64,000 bases of DNA, taken from Solimonas_A sp052035235. Its GTDB lineage: Bacteria > Pseudomonadota > Gammaproteobacteria > Nevskiales > Nevskiaceae. The stretch is taken from contig JBPOHT010000052.1 of assembly GCA_052035235.1 (NCBI GenBank), forward strand, positions 62,001 through 126,000. The letters run 5' to 3'. How positions within the stretch are numbered: position 1 is the stretch's first letter; the number at the start of each line of letters is the position of its first letter. This document shows, piece after piece, positions 1 through 10,719 of the stretch. The notes under the pieces were generated by a model. It was not told the origin of the DNA, searched no databases, and worked only from the letters and a program-made list of their open reading frames with translations. A program made the position numbers and the translations under genes.

Positions 1-1518
1 CAGTACCTCGGGGAGCTGCAGGGACGGGTTAATTTCACGGATTCGCGCGTGCACCTCTTCCTCGGAGACATGGTCATACACGCGATTCTGAGTGGTGTGC
101 ACTCGATCGCTCCACATCGCAATCTCTTCCTGAGATAGGCCGCCACGTTGCGCCATGGTGTTGAGCAAGTGTCGAAAAGCCTTGGAGGTTACACGCAGCC
201 TTTCACCGTTGACATCATTTTTTCGGAACCTTTCAAAGATCGTGACGGTAATCGCCCCCATGCCGTCGTACTCGCGCCATGCGATATCGTTCGTGATCAT
301 CGTCTGACTGACTTTCATCAAGAGTATCGGACTAGGAGTCGAATCCAGACGGGTGGATCGGGCCTGAAGGCAGTAAAGGGCCTCTGAGTACTTAATCTTT
401 CGCTCTTTATCAAACCAGGGGAATCCCGGCGGAAGATTCCTCAACACCCATTCGTTTATCGAAGCGAGCGTGTGCGCGTAATTTGCGCTGGTTCCGAGCA
501 GCCTGGTCAAGTCCGTCTTCGAAGGAGTTCCGATCGCTCGCATCGCCTCCTCAATCGTCAGCTTCTGATCCTCCGGAACCCTTGGGCATTCGGCGTGACG
601 ATAGAAGTGCTTTCTCGTTTCCTCATTTTCGTACCAACTGGCGATATTTCGCGCCTCCTCAGTTAGTTTCCGAAGCCTCCGAATCGCCTCCTTGGCGACC
701 GGAACCATGGGATCCGGAATCCATTTTGTGCCAGGATCGCCGCCTTTTGCTGGATGCATCCGATGGCCATAACCCATTGTTCCATCCAGTTTCTGCTCAG
801 GCACCTCGCAATCCTCAAGGAGACGGATGATTTCGCTGATGTGCGACGGGTAACAGTGTAGAAGCGCGATCGTAGAGCTCGTGAGTACATCTCTAGTCCG
901 AGTCGGGTTGCTTGCAAAAATATCTGCGAGGGCTTCCCTTACTGCCAATGACGGAAGCTTCTTGGCGCGAATGGCATCCGCTTCCGGCCCCACCTGGACT
1001 TCTGGTGAAGGAGGGCGAGACAGCGAATTTGTCCAATCGATGTAGTCGGGAACGAGCTTCTCGCTGTTCAGGAAGTTTCCGAGAGATTCCAACTGCTGCC
1101 CGGCTCGATATGCCACATCTCGCGACCATCGGCTTTCTATTAACTCTGCCGCGCTAACGAAAATCTTCGTATCAATGTCGGTCACCGTCGGAGTGCCGAA
1201 TCTATTTACCAAGGATCTTTCCAGGGCCCGCAGCGCGTACATCTCTGCTGCGTAGGCGGTCGGCGCATTTCCCTGTTTGTACCTCACGTAGGCTTTAGAA
1301 AAGGAGCAAAATGGTTCTTTCATCGCGTTGGCAGGAATTAGCTTCCGTGATGATTGATCTAGATTCGCGAATAGAATGCCAGGCGTTTCCCAGTGGTTTG
1401 ATTCGAAGTCAAGGTCATCCCCGAACACCCTGAGCGACTTTGCCTTTAGAATGAATGTCTCCACGCGCTCTTTGCATTCGCGCGCTCTCTTGGACCGCAG
1501 TGCATATTGCTCACTCAT
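1..1518 (-). CDS. third tyrosine-recombinase-like protein of a recombinase trio (C-terminus cut by window edge)
   Basis: The minus-strand frame from the ATG at 1518 stays open for 506 codons to the window edge, so the 3' end is missing. Near the edge the protein has an AFRHLLNTMAQRGG segment followed by a WSDR...TTQNRVYDH stretch. This resembles the HxxR box, the following Gly/Trp region and the nucleophilic Tyr of tyrosine recombinases, although the first boxes are not obvious. The start ATG overlaps the stop of the upstream recombinase by 8 bases (ATGAGTGA), so the genes are probably translationally coupled. Base composition is visibly less GC-rich than the chromosome to the right. It probably acts with its two partners in excision and integration of the island. 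Function is inferred from motif and context; the specific family is not identified. Confidence 0.72.
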   Translation of the reverse strand, partial: MSEQYALRSKRARECKERVETFILKAKSLRVFGDDLDFESNHWETPGILFANLDQSSRKLIPANAMKEPFCSFSKAYVRYKQGNAPTAYAAEMYALRALERSLVNRFGTPTVTDIDTKIFVSAAELIESRWSRDVAYRAGQQLESLGNFLNSEKLVPDYIDWTNSLSRPPSPEVQVGPEADAIRAKKLPSLAVREALADIFASNPTRTRDVLTSSTIALLHCYPSHISEIIRLLEDCEVPEQKLDGTMGYGHRMHPAKGGDPGTKWIPDPMVPVAKEAIRRLRKLTEEARNIASWYENEETRKHFYRHAECPRVPEDQKLTIEEAMRAIGTPSKTDLTRLLGTSANYAHTLASINEWVLRNLPPGFPWFDKERKIKYSEALYCLQARSTRLDSTPSPILLMKVSQTMITNDIAWREYDGMGAITVTIFERFRKNDVNGERLRVTSKAFRHLLNTMAQRGGLSQEEIAMWSDRVHTTQNRVYDHVSEEEVHARIREINPSLQLPEVL

Positions 1519-3106
1519 TGCTCAGAGCCCTCCCAGCTTGTGCTTTCAGGCGTTTGCAAGTTTGAATTACTAATTCGACCGCCAAGATTGTCAGATCGTT
1601 TATCCCCGCCATGCGCGGGTCACCGCATTCCTTCTCGAAGTAGTCGCGCTCATTCAGCAGATCTTGAAGCACGACTTCGTGCGGCGCATCCAACCAAGGC
1701 TGAAATGAAGGGCAGGTATAGCAGGCCACGGGTACCGACCTAGTGCAGGACGCACACGTCCCACAATTGCCAACCTTTGATCCATCCCTAGCGCGGATGC
1801 GACTCGAAGGGTCAGAGCACCGCGTTGCCTCGCTTTCGTTGCGGATGACGATACCCATGAAGGCATTTGCTGTTGGCGCCAGTTGCTTGGCCACTGCCGC
1901 ATTGATGTTATTGAGATTCTCGGCAGTGTTTTCGGTATACACCCGGGCCATGGAGGTCGTGGAATGCATGAGAGCATCGGAAATCACTAAGGGTCCACAG
2001 CCTTCGCGCGCAAGATTGGTCGCAAAAGTTATTCGGAAGCGTTTTGAGCTGACCTTCAGTATGCCCACACGCTCAGAGGGTACCTTTAGCTTTCTGACGG
2101 CGGCCTGCACCTCCAGTCGTAGGCTTCCTGAACTTCTGTGAATGACATCCGTTCGCATCAAGAGAGCGCGCAGTCGGCCTGGCTCGCGACGGTGTTGCTT
2201 CACGACTTCCCAGTCCGGAAACATGGGCATTTCATCTAGCATTTCCTTGTCCGCGCCCTTCACCAGATCGCAAAACCTTTCGGCGTGTTCCTGCACCATC
2301 ACGTTCAGGATTTTCGCCCGATCCGGATTCAGCGCCACATCCTTAAAGGCAGATCTCCATGGCATGTCACGCTGCTTCGCAAATGGTACGGCTAACCAAT
2401 GCCGGGAAAATCCACTGGGGTCTGTCTTCGTCTTCCTGTCTCTGACCTTCAGGTCTGAAATCTGCTTTGCTCTCTGACCTATGGCCATGAGCAGATCGAT
2501 GAGGGTAACTTCGCTAAGGGAAAGGGTCTTCTCTTCCAATGCCAGCATTAGGCGCGAATCCAATGCTGCAAACTCAATATCGCTAAAGGCCCCCCGCTCC
2601 GGGTCTCGCGTCCTTACCGCTTCTCCCTTTAGATTGCTACTGAGTGTGAATTCGTTAATCCGCTTTATGGCGTCATCTTCGATGCCTGGTAATTTCAGGG
2701 AAGACCATTTGTTGAGAAATGAGCGAAGCGTGCCCAAATTCCATTCGCTATTTTTGGTAAAAGTTGACCGATAGCTGATCAAGTCGGTTGACAGAATTCC
2801 ATCGAGTACCTGAGTTCCTCTCATTGCATACTTGGTGAATTTCTCTAGCTGGTATGCATAGTTCTTTGTAGTCTCTGCGGATTTTCTAACGCCGTAGTAG
2901 GCCAAGGTCCGAATTGCAGAATCGGCTACTTCGGGAGAGAGCCGATTTCTTACCCAATCAAGATCGACAACAACGTGACGGGAGAGAACCCATTTTTCCT
3001 GGTGAATGTTGAACGAGTACCCGTCAAACGATGTTCTCCGCTCGTCACCTTCCTCATGCAAGGCTGATGGACTAGGTTCCGACAAAAGTGCTCTCACAGG
3101 ATTCAT
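1511..3106 (-). CDS. second tyrosine recombinase of the trio, with Cys-rich C-terminal segment
   Basis: 531 residues from the ATG at 3106, chosen because it overlaps the preceding stop as ATGA; an upstream in-frame start at 3211 would overlap the first gene by over 100 bases. The first catalytic Arg is likely in GQRAKQISDLK. A second box reads SKRFRITFATNLAREG, followed by HSTTSMARVYTENT carrying the His and the candidate nucleophile Tyr. After the catalytic domain is a Cys cluster (GNCGTCASCTRS...CYTCPSF) that looks like a zinc-binding module. Long second recombinases with such tails occur in multi-recombinase elements such as Tn554-type transposons. Here the protein lies between a 408-residue and a >506-residue recombinase. 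Confidence 0.82.
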   Translation of the reverse strand: MNPVRALLSEPSPSALHEEGDERRTSFDGYSFNIHQEKWVLSRHVVVDLDWVRNRLSPEVADSAIRTLAYYGVRKSAETTKNYAYQLEKFTKYAMRGTQVLDGILSTDLISYRSTFTKNSEWNLGTLRSFLNKWSSLKLPGIEDDAIKRINEFTLSSNLKGEAVRTRDPERGAFSDIEFAALDSRLMLALEEKTLSLSEVTLIDLLMAIGQRAKQISDLKVRDRKTKTDPSGFSRHWLAVPFAKQRDMPWRSAFKDVALNPDRAKILNVMVQEHAERFCDLVKGADKEMLDEMPMFPDWEVVKQHRREPGRLRALLMRTDVIHRSSGSLRLEVQAAVRKLKVPSERVGILKVSSKRFRITFATNLAREGCGPLVISDALMHSTTSMARVYTENTAENLNNINAAVAKQLAPTANAFMGIVIRNESEATRCSDPSSRIRARDGSKVGNCGTCASCTRSVPVACYTCPSFQPWLDAPHEVVLQDLLNERDYFEKECGDPRMAGINDLTILAVELVIQTCKRLKAQAGRALSNE

Positions 3107-4329
3107 GCTTTCCGCCTCATCTTTTCCTGATGGCGAAGAAAGGCCGCCTCGCTCTTCTGCCGAATTTCTCGCCGGGTATAAAGACGCGCTGTACCTGACC
3201 CTTCTTGCCAACCTGCCAGACGAGAGCGAAGTTTCTCTTCTACTGCTTTGGGAACCTTTTCTTCGTCCATTTGGCCGCTGAAGTTTCCATTCCAGGTGTG
3301 GCGCATCAGGTGCGGGAACAATCGCTCAAACTCAGCCGGGGCCACCGCCTGGATGTCGCGGAAGATTTTCCAGAGCATGTGCCCCGACATCGGCCTTCCC
3401 TGATGGGGGCCCTTCTTATGGACGACGAATAGGTAGGGGTGCCGTTTCGCCCCCGGGACGGCCCAACGCTCCTGCAGGTAGTCGGTCAGCAGTTCGGGCA
3501 GCTCTCGATCGAGGGGTAGTCCTCTGCCCAAGGTTTTCGCCACGGGCTGGCGCCTTCGCGGGTCATTCGGGTCATCGTGTCGGCGGCGGATAGTGAGCAC
3601 GTTGGCGCGGAAGCACACATCCGGCACCGTGATACTCAGAAGTTCGCCCCGTCGGATGCCGGTGAGCACCAGCAGGCGAACGATCAGGTAGTTTCGCGCC
3701 TGTATTTGCTGGTCCCACGGGTTTTCGGAACTACCCGGCTTGGTAATCGCCCACAGCCTATCTTGGACGTCTCCGGAAAGGCCCTCAGGCGGGTCGAGAC
3801 GGGAACCGCGCCCTCTCCCGCCTCCGCGGCGCTCTAACAGCTCCTCAGCGCTAGCATGGGCCCTTGATTCAGCCCCCAGATCCGGTCGCAGACGTTTGGA
3901 CATCCATTTCAGGAAGTTTCCGGCATAGGTCAGACGGACATAGGTCGAGTTTGGCCCCAGGGAAGGAAGAGCATCAGCAATCTCTGCCCTCGGACCATTG
4001 AGCGATCTCCTGATGGATACCACTTTCTTTTGCTTGGCCCTTAGCTTCTTTGAGGTGGTAAGCCACGCCTCAAGGGAATCAATGTCCCGGCCACTCAAAC
4101 CCTCCCCGGAGCGGAGCTTGGCGATCAGATCGTAAGTAGGCGCCTTTGAAGCAGCCCACTGATAAACAGCATTGATGGCGTAAAGAACCTTTTCGATCGT
4201 TGACGCTGACTTCTTCCGGATCCGGAAGCTGACGTACTCCGTCGACCACCAGTCCGGGATTCCCTGTGGATCAACGAGCAGTGGTCGCCGCTCTCCACCC
4301 TTCAACACCACCCACCGCAGTTGGTACAT
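3103..4329 (-). CDS. first tyrosine recombinase/integrase of the trio
   Basis: 408 residues. It has the clearest phage-integrase catalytic domain of the three: TGIRRGELLSI holds the first Arg (about residue 225), HLMRHTWNGNF is the HxxR box (about residue 345), and TARLYTRREI carries the nucleophile Tyr (about residue 385). The N-terminal half is Arg/Lys-rich and probably a core-binding/SAM-like domain. It is the promoter-proximal gene of three overlapping genes reading away from ssb, so the mobile element extends to the left and its right end lies between 4330 and the ssb 3' end. Cytoplasmic DNA strand exchange is inferred from the family. Confidence 0.9.
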   Translation of the reverse strand: MYQLRWVVLKGGERRPLLVDPQGIPDWWSTEYVSFRIRKKSASTIEKVLYAINAVYQWAASKAPTYDLIAKLRSGEGLSGRDIDSLEAWLTTSKKLRAKQKKVVSIRRSLNGPRAEIADALPSLGPNSTYVRLTYAGNFLKWMSKRLRPDLGAESRAHASAEELLERRGGGRGRGSRLDPPEGLSGDVQDRLWAITKPGSSENPWDQQIQARNYLIVRLLVLTGIRRGELLSITVPDVCFRANVLTIRRRHDDPNDPRRRQPVAKTLGRGLPLDRELPELLTDYLQERWAVPGAKRHPYLFVVHKKGPHQGRPMSGHMLWKIFRDIQAVAPAEFERLFPHLMRHTWNGNFSGQMDEEKVPKAVEEKLRSRLAGWQEGSGTARLYTRREIRQKSEAAFLRHQEKMRRKA

Positions 4330-4414
4330 CTCCTATCCCCCAGGCCAGATTGGCGATATGTCGCTTGGTCAACAATCACAAGCTAGCGAGGAGGCACACC
4401 CAATTTCAACCATT
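4330..4414. other. presumed right end of the genomic island
   Basis: Non-coding stretch between the first recombinase start and the ssb terminator. Recombinase genes of integrated elements usually sit at an element end, and GC content rises sharply to the right, so the attachment site should be here or in the adjoining ssb 3' end. The partner direct repeat would be left of the window, so the att core cannot be defined. Confidence 0.45.
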
Positions 4415-4440
4415 AAAAAAGCCCGCTATTACGCGGGCTT
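4415..4440 (-). terminator. rho-independent terminator of ssb
   Basis: A perfect stem (AAGCCCGC paired with GCGGGCTT, loop of 6) is preceded on the plus strand by an A run, giving a U tract on the minus-strand transcript. It is 35 bases past the ssb stop. Confidence 0.85.
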
Positions 4441-4474
4441 AGGGAATACTTAACCGTTTATTCGATGGTCAAAT

Positions 4475-4993
4475 CTAGAACGGGATATCGTCATCTTCGA
4501 AGTTGCTGTCGGCCGGCGCGCTGGCCGGTGCCGGAGCGGAACGGCCGCCGCCGGAGGAGCGCTGGTCGTAGCCGCCACCGCCGCCGCTGTTGCCGCCACG
4601 CTCGTAGCCACCGCTGCGCTGGTCATCGCCACCGAAGTTGCCGGTGCCGCCGCCGGGCTTGCCGTCGAGCATCTGCATGTCCTGCACGCGGATCTCGGTG
4701 GTGTAGCGGTCCTTGCCTTCCTTGTCCTGCCACTTGCGGGTGCGCAGGGAGCCTTCGACGTAGATCTTGGAGCCCTTCTTCAGGTACTTGCCGGCGATCT
4801 CGGCGAGCTTGCCGGGGAACACGACGTTGTGCCACTCGGTGGCGTCCTTGGTCTCGCCGGTCTGCTTGTCCTTCCAGCTTTCCGTGGTGGCCAGGGTGGC
4901 GTTGGTGATGGCGTCGCCACTGGGGAAGTAGCGCGTTTCCGGGTCCTTGCCCAGGTTGCCGATGAGGATGACTTTGTTGACGCCGCGTGCCAT
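4475..4993 (-). CDS. ssb: single-stranded DNA-binding protein
   Basis: 172 residues, normal SSB length. The N-terminus ARGVNKVILIGNLGKDPE begins the OB fold (about residues 2-110), followed by a Gly/Ser/Asp-rich flexible linker. The acidic tip EDDDIPF is the canonical SSB tail that recruits replication and repair partners. It coats ssDNA as a homotetramer. The upstream MFS gene ends 13 bases before it and may share its transcript; uvrA is divergent beyond. This uvrA/MFS/ssb order is also found in pseudomonads. The island ends just past its 3' end. Confidence 0.97.
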   Translation of the reverse strand: MARGVNKVILIGNLGKDPETRYFPSGDAITNATLATTESWKDKQTGETKDATEWHNVVFPGKLAEIAGKYLKKGSKIYVEGSLRTRKWQDKEGKDRYTTEIRVQDMQMLDGKPGGGTGNFGGDDQRSGGYERGGNSGGGGGYDQRSSGGGRSAPAPASAPADSNFEDDDIPF

Positions 4994-5006
4994 GAGCGCG
5001 CTCTCC

Positions 5007-6194
5007 TTAGTTGCTTGAATTCAGTGAACGGGATGCCGCCACCGGTGGTGGCGCCAGCTTCACCGCGAAGGTGAGCCAGAGTAAAGGCAAGGCTGCGGCG
5101 AGGCAAAGAACGCCGCCGACGCCCCATAGACCCAGGACGACGCCGGCCAGCGGCCCGCCGAGGCCGCCGCCCAGGACCTGGGCGGTGGAATAGACACCCA
5201 GCGCGGCGCCCTTTTGCTCGGGCGGCGCCATGCGCGAGATCATGGAGGGCAGCGAGCCCTCCAGGTAGTTGAAGGCAATGAAATAAAGCAGCAGCGCGCC
5301 GACCAGGCCCAGGCTGCTGCCGTGCAGCAGGCCGGCCAGGGCCAGCGATACGGCCAGCAGGCCGATGGAGCCGAGCAGCACCGGGCGGGCCTGGCCGCGG
5401 CTCTCGGCCCAGCGCACCAGGGGAAACACCGGCAGGATCGACAGCAGCAACATCGGCAGGTAGACCTTCCAGTGTTGCTCGCCGGGCAGGCCCAGGGTCT
5501 GCTCCAGCGCGAAGGGCGCGGCGACGAAAACGGCGGTCATGCAGGCATGCAGCAGCAGGATGCCGCCGTTCATGCGCAGCAGCTGGGTGTCCCGCAGCAC
5601 CGGACGCAGGCTCAGGATGGCGGGCGCGTGGCGCCGCGGCTCGGCCGGCACGTACCAGAGCACCAGGGGCACGGACAGCAGGGCCAGCACGCCGGTGAGG
5701 GTGAAGATGCCGTCCACGCCGATCCAGCCGGAAACCACCGGGCCGAGCACCATGGCCAGGATGAAGGACACGCCCATGCCGACGCCGACGATGGCCATGG
5801 CCACGGTGCGCACCTGCTCGCGGGTGACGTCGGCCAGCAGGGCGGCGACGGCGGAGGACACGGCGCCCGCACCCTGGATGATGCGCCCGGCGGTGATCCA
5901 GTGGATGTCCTGGCTGTGGCCGGCGATGAAGCTGCCGGCCGCGAAGATCAACATTCCCAGCACGATCAGGGGCTTACGACCCCAGCGGTCGGAGGCCATG
6001 CCCACCGGAACCTGGAGGCAGGCCTGCATCAGGCCATAGGCGCCCATGGCCAGGCCGATCTGCCAGGCGGTGACGTTGCCGGGCAGGTCCTTGGCGTACA
6101 GGGCGAACACCGGCATGACCATGAACATGCCGATCATCCGCAGCGCGTAAACCGCGCCGAGGCCGATAACGGCACGCCATTCGAGGGAATTCAT
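5007..6194 (-). CDS. major facilitator superfamily transporter
   Basis: 395 residues from ATG 6194; the longer frame upstream is discounted because conserved MFS sequence begins right at MNSLEWRAVIGLG. About 12 hydrophobic segments are visible. The loop 2-3 signature appears as GMASDRWGRKPLIVLG, and a TPTGxG-like region is in the second half (YSTAQVLGGGLGGPLAG). The family exports small molecules or drugs with proton antiport across the inner membrane; the substrate is unknown. It sits between divergent uvrA and downstream ssb, a conserved neighbourhood with no established functional link. Confidence 0.93.
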   Translation of the reverse strand: MNSLEWRAVIGLGAVYALRMIGMFMVMPVFALYAKDLPGNVTAWQIGLAMGAYGLMQACLQVPVGMASDRWGRKPLIVLGMLIFAAGSFIAGHSQDIHWITAGRIIQGAGAVSSAVAALLADVTREQVRTVAMAIVGVGMGVSFILAMVLGPVVSGWIGVDGIFTLTGVLALLSVPLVLWYVPAEPRRHAPAILSLRPVLRDTQLLRMNGGILLLHACMTAVFVAAPFALEQTLGLPGEQHWKVYLPMLLLSILPVFPLVRWAESRGQARPVLLGSIGLLAVSLALAGLLHGSSLGLVGALLLYFIAFNYLEGSLPSMISRMAPPEQKGAALGVYSTAQVLGGGLGGPLAGVVLGLWGVGGVLCLAAALPLLWLTFAVKLAPPPVAASRSLNSSN

Positions 6195-6265
6195 GAGCTT
6201 AGGGGCGGAAGTGCGGGAACGTTGAGCCGTGATTCGCAATTATCTTGCCGAAGCGCACTTCGCCT

Positions 6266-6295
6266 TTGAAATGCAGCGGACCGGGCACATATAGT
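6266..6295 (+). promoter_or_regulatory. predicted sigma-70 promoter of uvrA
   Basis: TTGAAA (6266-6271) and TATAGT (6290-6295) with an 18-base spacer, 33 bases before the uvrA ATG. No clear LexA-type CTGT(N8)ACAG box was seen in 6195-6327. Confidence 0.5.
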
Positions 6296-6327
6296 AACTG
6301 GTTCTCCCCGCTCCCCGAACTCCCCCT

Positions 6328-9150
<2,823 letters not shown>

Positions 9151-9157
9151 GTTCGCT

Positions 9158-9186
9158 GTTCGCCCTTCGACAGGCTCAGGGCGAAC
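9158..9186. repeat. interspersed palindromic repeat (GTTCGCCC family)
   Basis: An imperfect inverted repeat with arms GTTCGCCCT and AGGGCGAAC, 8 bases after the uvrA stop. It resembles a widely scattered intergenic repeat in proteobacteria and may act as a transcript end. Confidence 0.6.
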
Positions 9187-9278
9187 GTTTGGGTCAATAG
9201 CTTCACCTGTTACAGAAACCCTCTCGGCAACTGCTCCTGCGTTGCCCTACCTCGGGCATCCATGCCCTCGTCCCCTAC

Positions 9279-9304
9279 CCCTCTCCCGCAAGCGGGCGAG
9301 GGGT
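9279..9304. repeat. REP-like palindrome, CCTCTCCCGC family (diverged copy)
   Basis: CCCCTCTCCCGC-AAGCGGGCGAGGGG. It belongs to the same family as the copies at 9668, 21672, 21750, 56124 and 56567. Confidence 0.6.
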
Positions 9305-9383
9305 TCTGCTTTGTCTTGGATGGCTTGTGCGCTGTGTGAGCGCAGCGAATGCTGTTGATGTTCCGGGTTCCCTTCCAGTAGCG

Positions 9384-9492
9384 CCTGCCTGGGGGTCGAG
9401 TGCAGGGTCGAGCCGGGCAGGAGCCCGGCCGAGGGGCCTCAGGCCATGGATGGCCTGTGGGCCCGACCCGTCGCACTCGATCACCAGGCAGG
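9384..9492. repeat. structured nested inverted repeat, about 110 bp
   Basis: The outer arms CCTGCCTGG/CCAGGCAGG (9384-9392, 9484-9492) enclose inner arms TCGAGTGC/GCACTCGA (9396-9403, 9473-9480), with further GC-rich pairs between, including GGCCATGGATGGCC. No coding potential stands out. It is followed at 9539 by another long hairpin. It looks like a mobile intergenic repeat or structured RNA. Confidence 0.5.
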
Positions 9493-9538
9493 TTGCCCCG
9501 CCTCAGCGGGGCCGCGGATGGAGGGTGTGTTTCTTTTG

Positions 9539-9572
9539 GTTACTTTTCTTTTCACAAGAAAAGAAAAGTAAC
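9539..9572. repeat. AT-rich hairpin repeat (GTTACTTTTCTTTT)
   Basis: Perfect 14-base arms GTTACTTTTCTTTT and AAAAGAAAAGTAAC around a 6-base loop. The low-GC composition contrasts strongly with its surroundings. Similar sequences are recurrent intergenic repeats in several GC-rich gammaproteobacteria. Confidence 0.6.
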
Positions 9573-9667
9573 TCGCCCTTGGGCGAAATAGACCTCCAGA
9601 GATCAACAGCACCTGACCGGCGTCGTCGCCGGCATCCCCTCTTAGGCTCTCATCCGAAAGTCCGCCG

Positions 9668-9708
9668 CCCCTCACCCCCACCCTCTCCCCGCAAGCGGGG
9701 AGAGGGAG
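9668..9708. repeat. REP-like palindrome, CCTCTCCCGC family, with CCCTCACCCC tail
   Basis: A CCCCTCACCCCC tail followed by the CCCTCTCCCCGC-AAGCGGGGAGAGGG palindrome. A partial second copy of the right arm occurs at 9835-9855. Confidence 0.65.
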
Positions 9709-9783
9709 TAACGATGGTGGCGCCATCCATGGCGGGACAGCAGTTACTTGATTGATCCCCGGGGCGGCCTTCCATGGCCGCCC

Positions 9784-9832
9784 GTGATTCGCCGCAGGCG
9801 ATGACATTTAGTCATCGCCTGCGGCGAATCAC
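9784..9832. repeat. perfect 22-bp-arm hairpin
   Basis: Arms 9784-9805 and 9811-9832 are exact reverse complements (beginning GTGATTCGCCGC) around the 5-base loop ATTTA. It lies about 60 bases before the small cyclic-nucleotide-binding protein and may be its leader or a recent palindromic insertion. Confidence 0.75.
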
Positions 9833-9893
9833 CCCCGCAAGCGGGGAGAGGGAGTCAAGAAGACAGGGCCTGGCATCCTGCAACGCAGGCGCT

Positions 9894-10346
9894 ATGATCG
9901 CTGCCATGACCCTTGCCGGCCCCCACCGCTACCGCGCCATCCTCGCCGACTCCGTGCCCTTCCGGGGCCTGGACCCGGGGGCGATGGACCGCGTCGTCGG
10001 CCCCGGCATGCTGCTGGAGGCGGCTCCCGGCTCGCAGGTGCTGTACGAGGGCGAGCGCAGCAGCCCCGGACTCTACGTGGTGGTGGAAGGTGAAGTGGAG
10101 GTCTACCAAGGCGAGGCACGGCTCAACCTGCTGCAGCGCGGCGACTGCTTCGGCGAGTATTCGTTGATCGACGGCAAGCCCACTTCCGCCTCGTTGCGCG
10201 CGATCTCCGCCGCGCGTTTGTACTTCCTGCCCAGCGGCCTGTTCCAGAAGCTGGTGGTCAACGATGCACAAGCCGCCGCCACGATCTACCGCAACCTGCT
10301 GGTGGAGTTGATCGCGCGCCTGCGCGACATGAACACGGCCGGCTGA
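9894..10346 (+). CDS. small cyclic-nucleotide-binding-fold protein without a DNA-binding domain
   Basis: About 150 residues from ATG 9894, which has AGG four bases upstream; ATG 9906 is an alternative. A longer frame back to 9774 runs through a hairpin repeat and is unlikely to be coding. The protein is a single cNMP-binding beta-barrel: GLYVVVEGEVEVYQ, LLQRGDCFGEYSLIDGKP and TSASLRAISAARLYFLP match the Crp/Fnr ligand domain. The phosphate-binding-cassette position reads FGEYSLIDGKPTSASLRA, with Glu but no exact R-x-A motif. It ends in one helix and lacks an HTH, so it is probably a regulatory or protein-interaction module rather than a transcription factor. Ligand unknown. Confidence 0.8.
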   Translation: MIAAMTLAGPHRYRAILADSVPFRGLDPGAMDRVVGPGMLLEAAPGSQVLYEGERSSPGLYVVVEGEVEVYQGEARLNLLQRGDCFGEYSLIDGKPTSASLRAISAARLYFLPSGLFQKLVVNDAQAAATIYRNLLVELIARLRDMNTAG

Positions 10347-10416
10347 CCGGCCAGAAAAGAAGGTTCCTCGCCGAATTCCGGGGATTGCCGCGCGGATATG
10401 AGGGAGAAGTAGCAAC

Positions 10417-10594
10417 GTAGCCCGGACGCAGTCCGGGGGCTCCCTGCGAAGGTGAAGCCGGATTTCATCCGGGCTACAGGATTGGCTCGCCGTGCCCCAT
10501 GAGCAAACCGTCGTGCCGGCGGAAGGCGACATCCAGTCCGGCACGGGAGTAGCCCAGCGATGACTGGATACCGGCTTCCGCCGGTATGACGAAT
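10417..10594. repeat. two interspersed palindromic repeats
   Basis: GTAGCCCGGAC...ATCCGGGCTAC (10417-10477) is followed by a GTCGTGCCGGCGGAAG...CTTCCGCCGGTATGAC repeat (10510-10594). Both resemble common proteobacterial intergenic palindromes. No gene is evident between 10347 and 10719 apart from these and the terminator. Confidence 0.6.
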
Positions 10595-10630
10595 CGGGTG
10601 TTGGCCTGCCCCGGAAATCAGCGAAGAACC

Positions 10631-10657
10631 AAAAAGAAGGGCCGGTTTCCCGGCCCC
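10631..10657 (-). terminator. rho-independent terminator of the lipase-DUF1302 transcript
   Basis: The stem GGGCCGG/CCGGCCC with a 4-base loop is followed on the minus strand by CTTCTTTTTGG. It lies about 60 bases past the DUF1302 stop. Confidence 0.75.
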
Positions 10658-10719
10658 AGGCACACACCCCACGATCATGCGCGCCGCGCGGCCGTCACCG
10701 CGCGGGCCGTTGTCTGCGA

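Noticed and set aside
1..1518. Plus-strand short frames over the third recombinase
   Set aside because: They are short and featureless, while the minus-strand frame is open to the edge and carries recombinase motifs.
4330..4474. tRNA gene as the island attachment site
   Set aside because: No cloverleaf-like sequence is seen here; the island abuts the ssb terminator instead.
6195..6327. LexA (SOS) box upstream of uvrA
   Set aside because: No CTGT-N8-ACAG-like sequence could be found; only a sigma-70 promoter is supported.
9158..9855. CRISPR array
   Set aside because: The repeats differ from each other, are palindromic and irregularly spaced; no unique spacers or cas genes.
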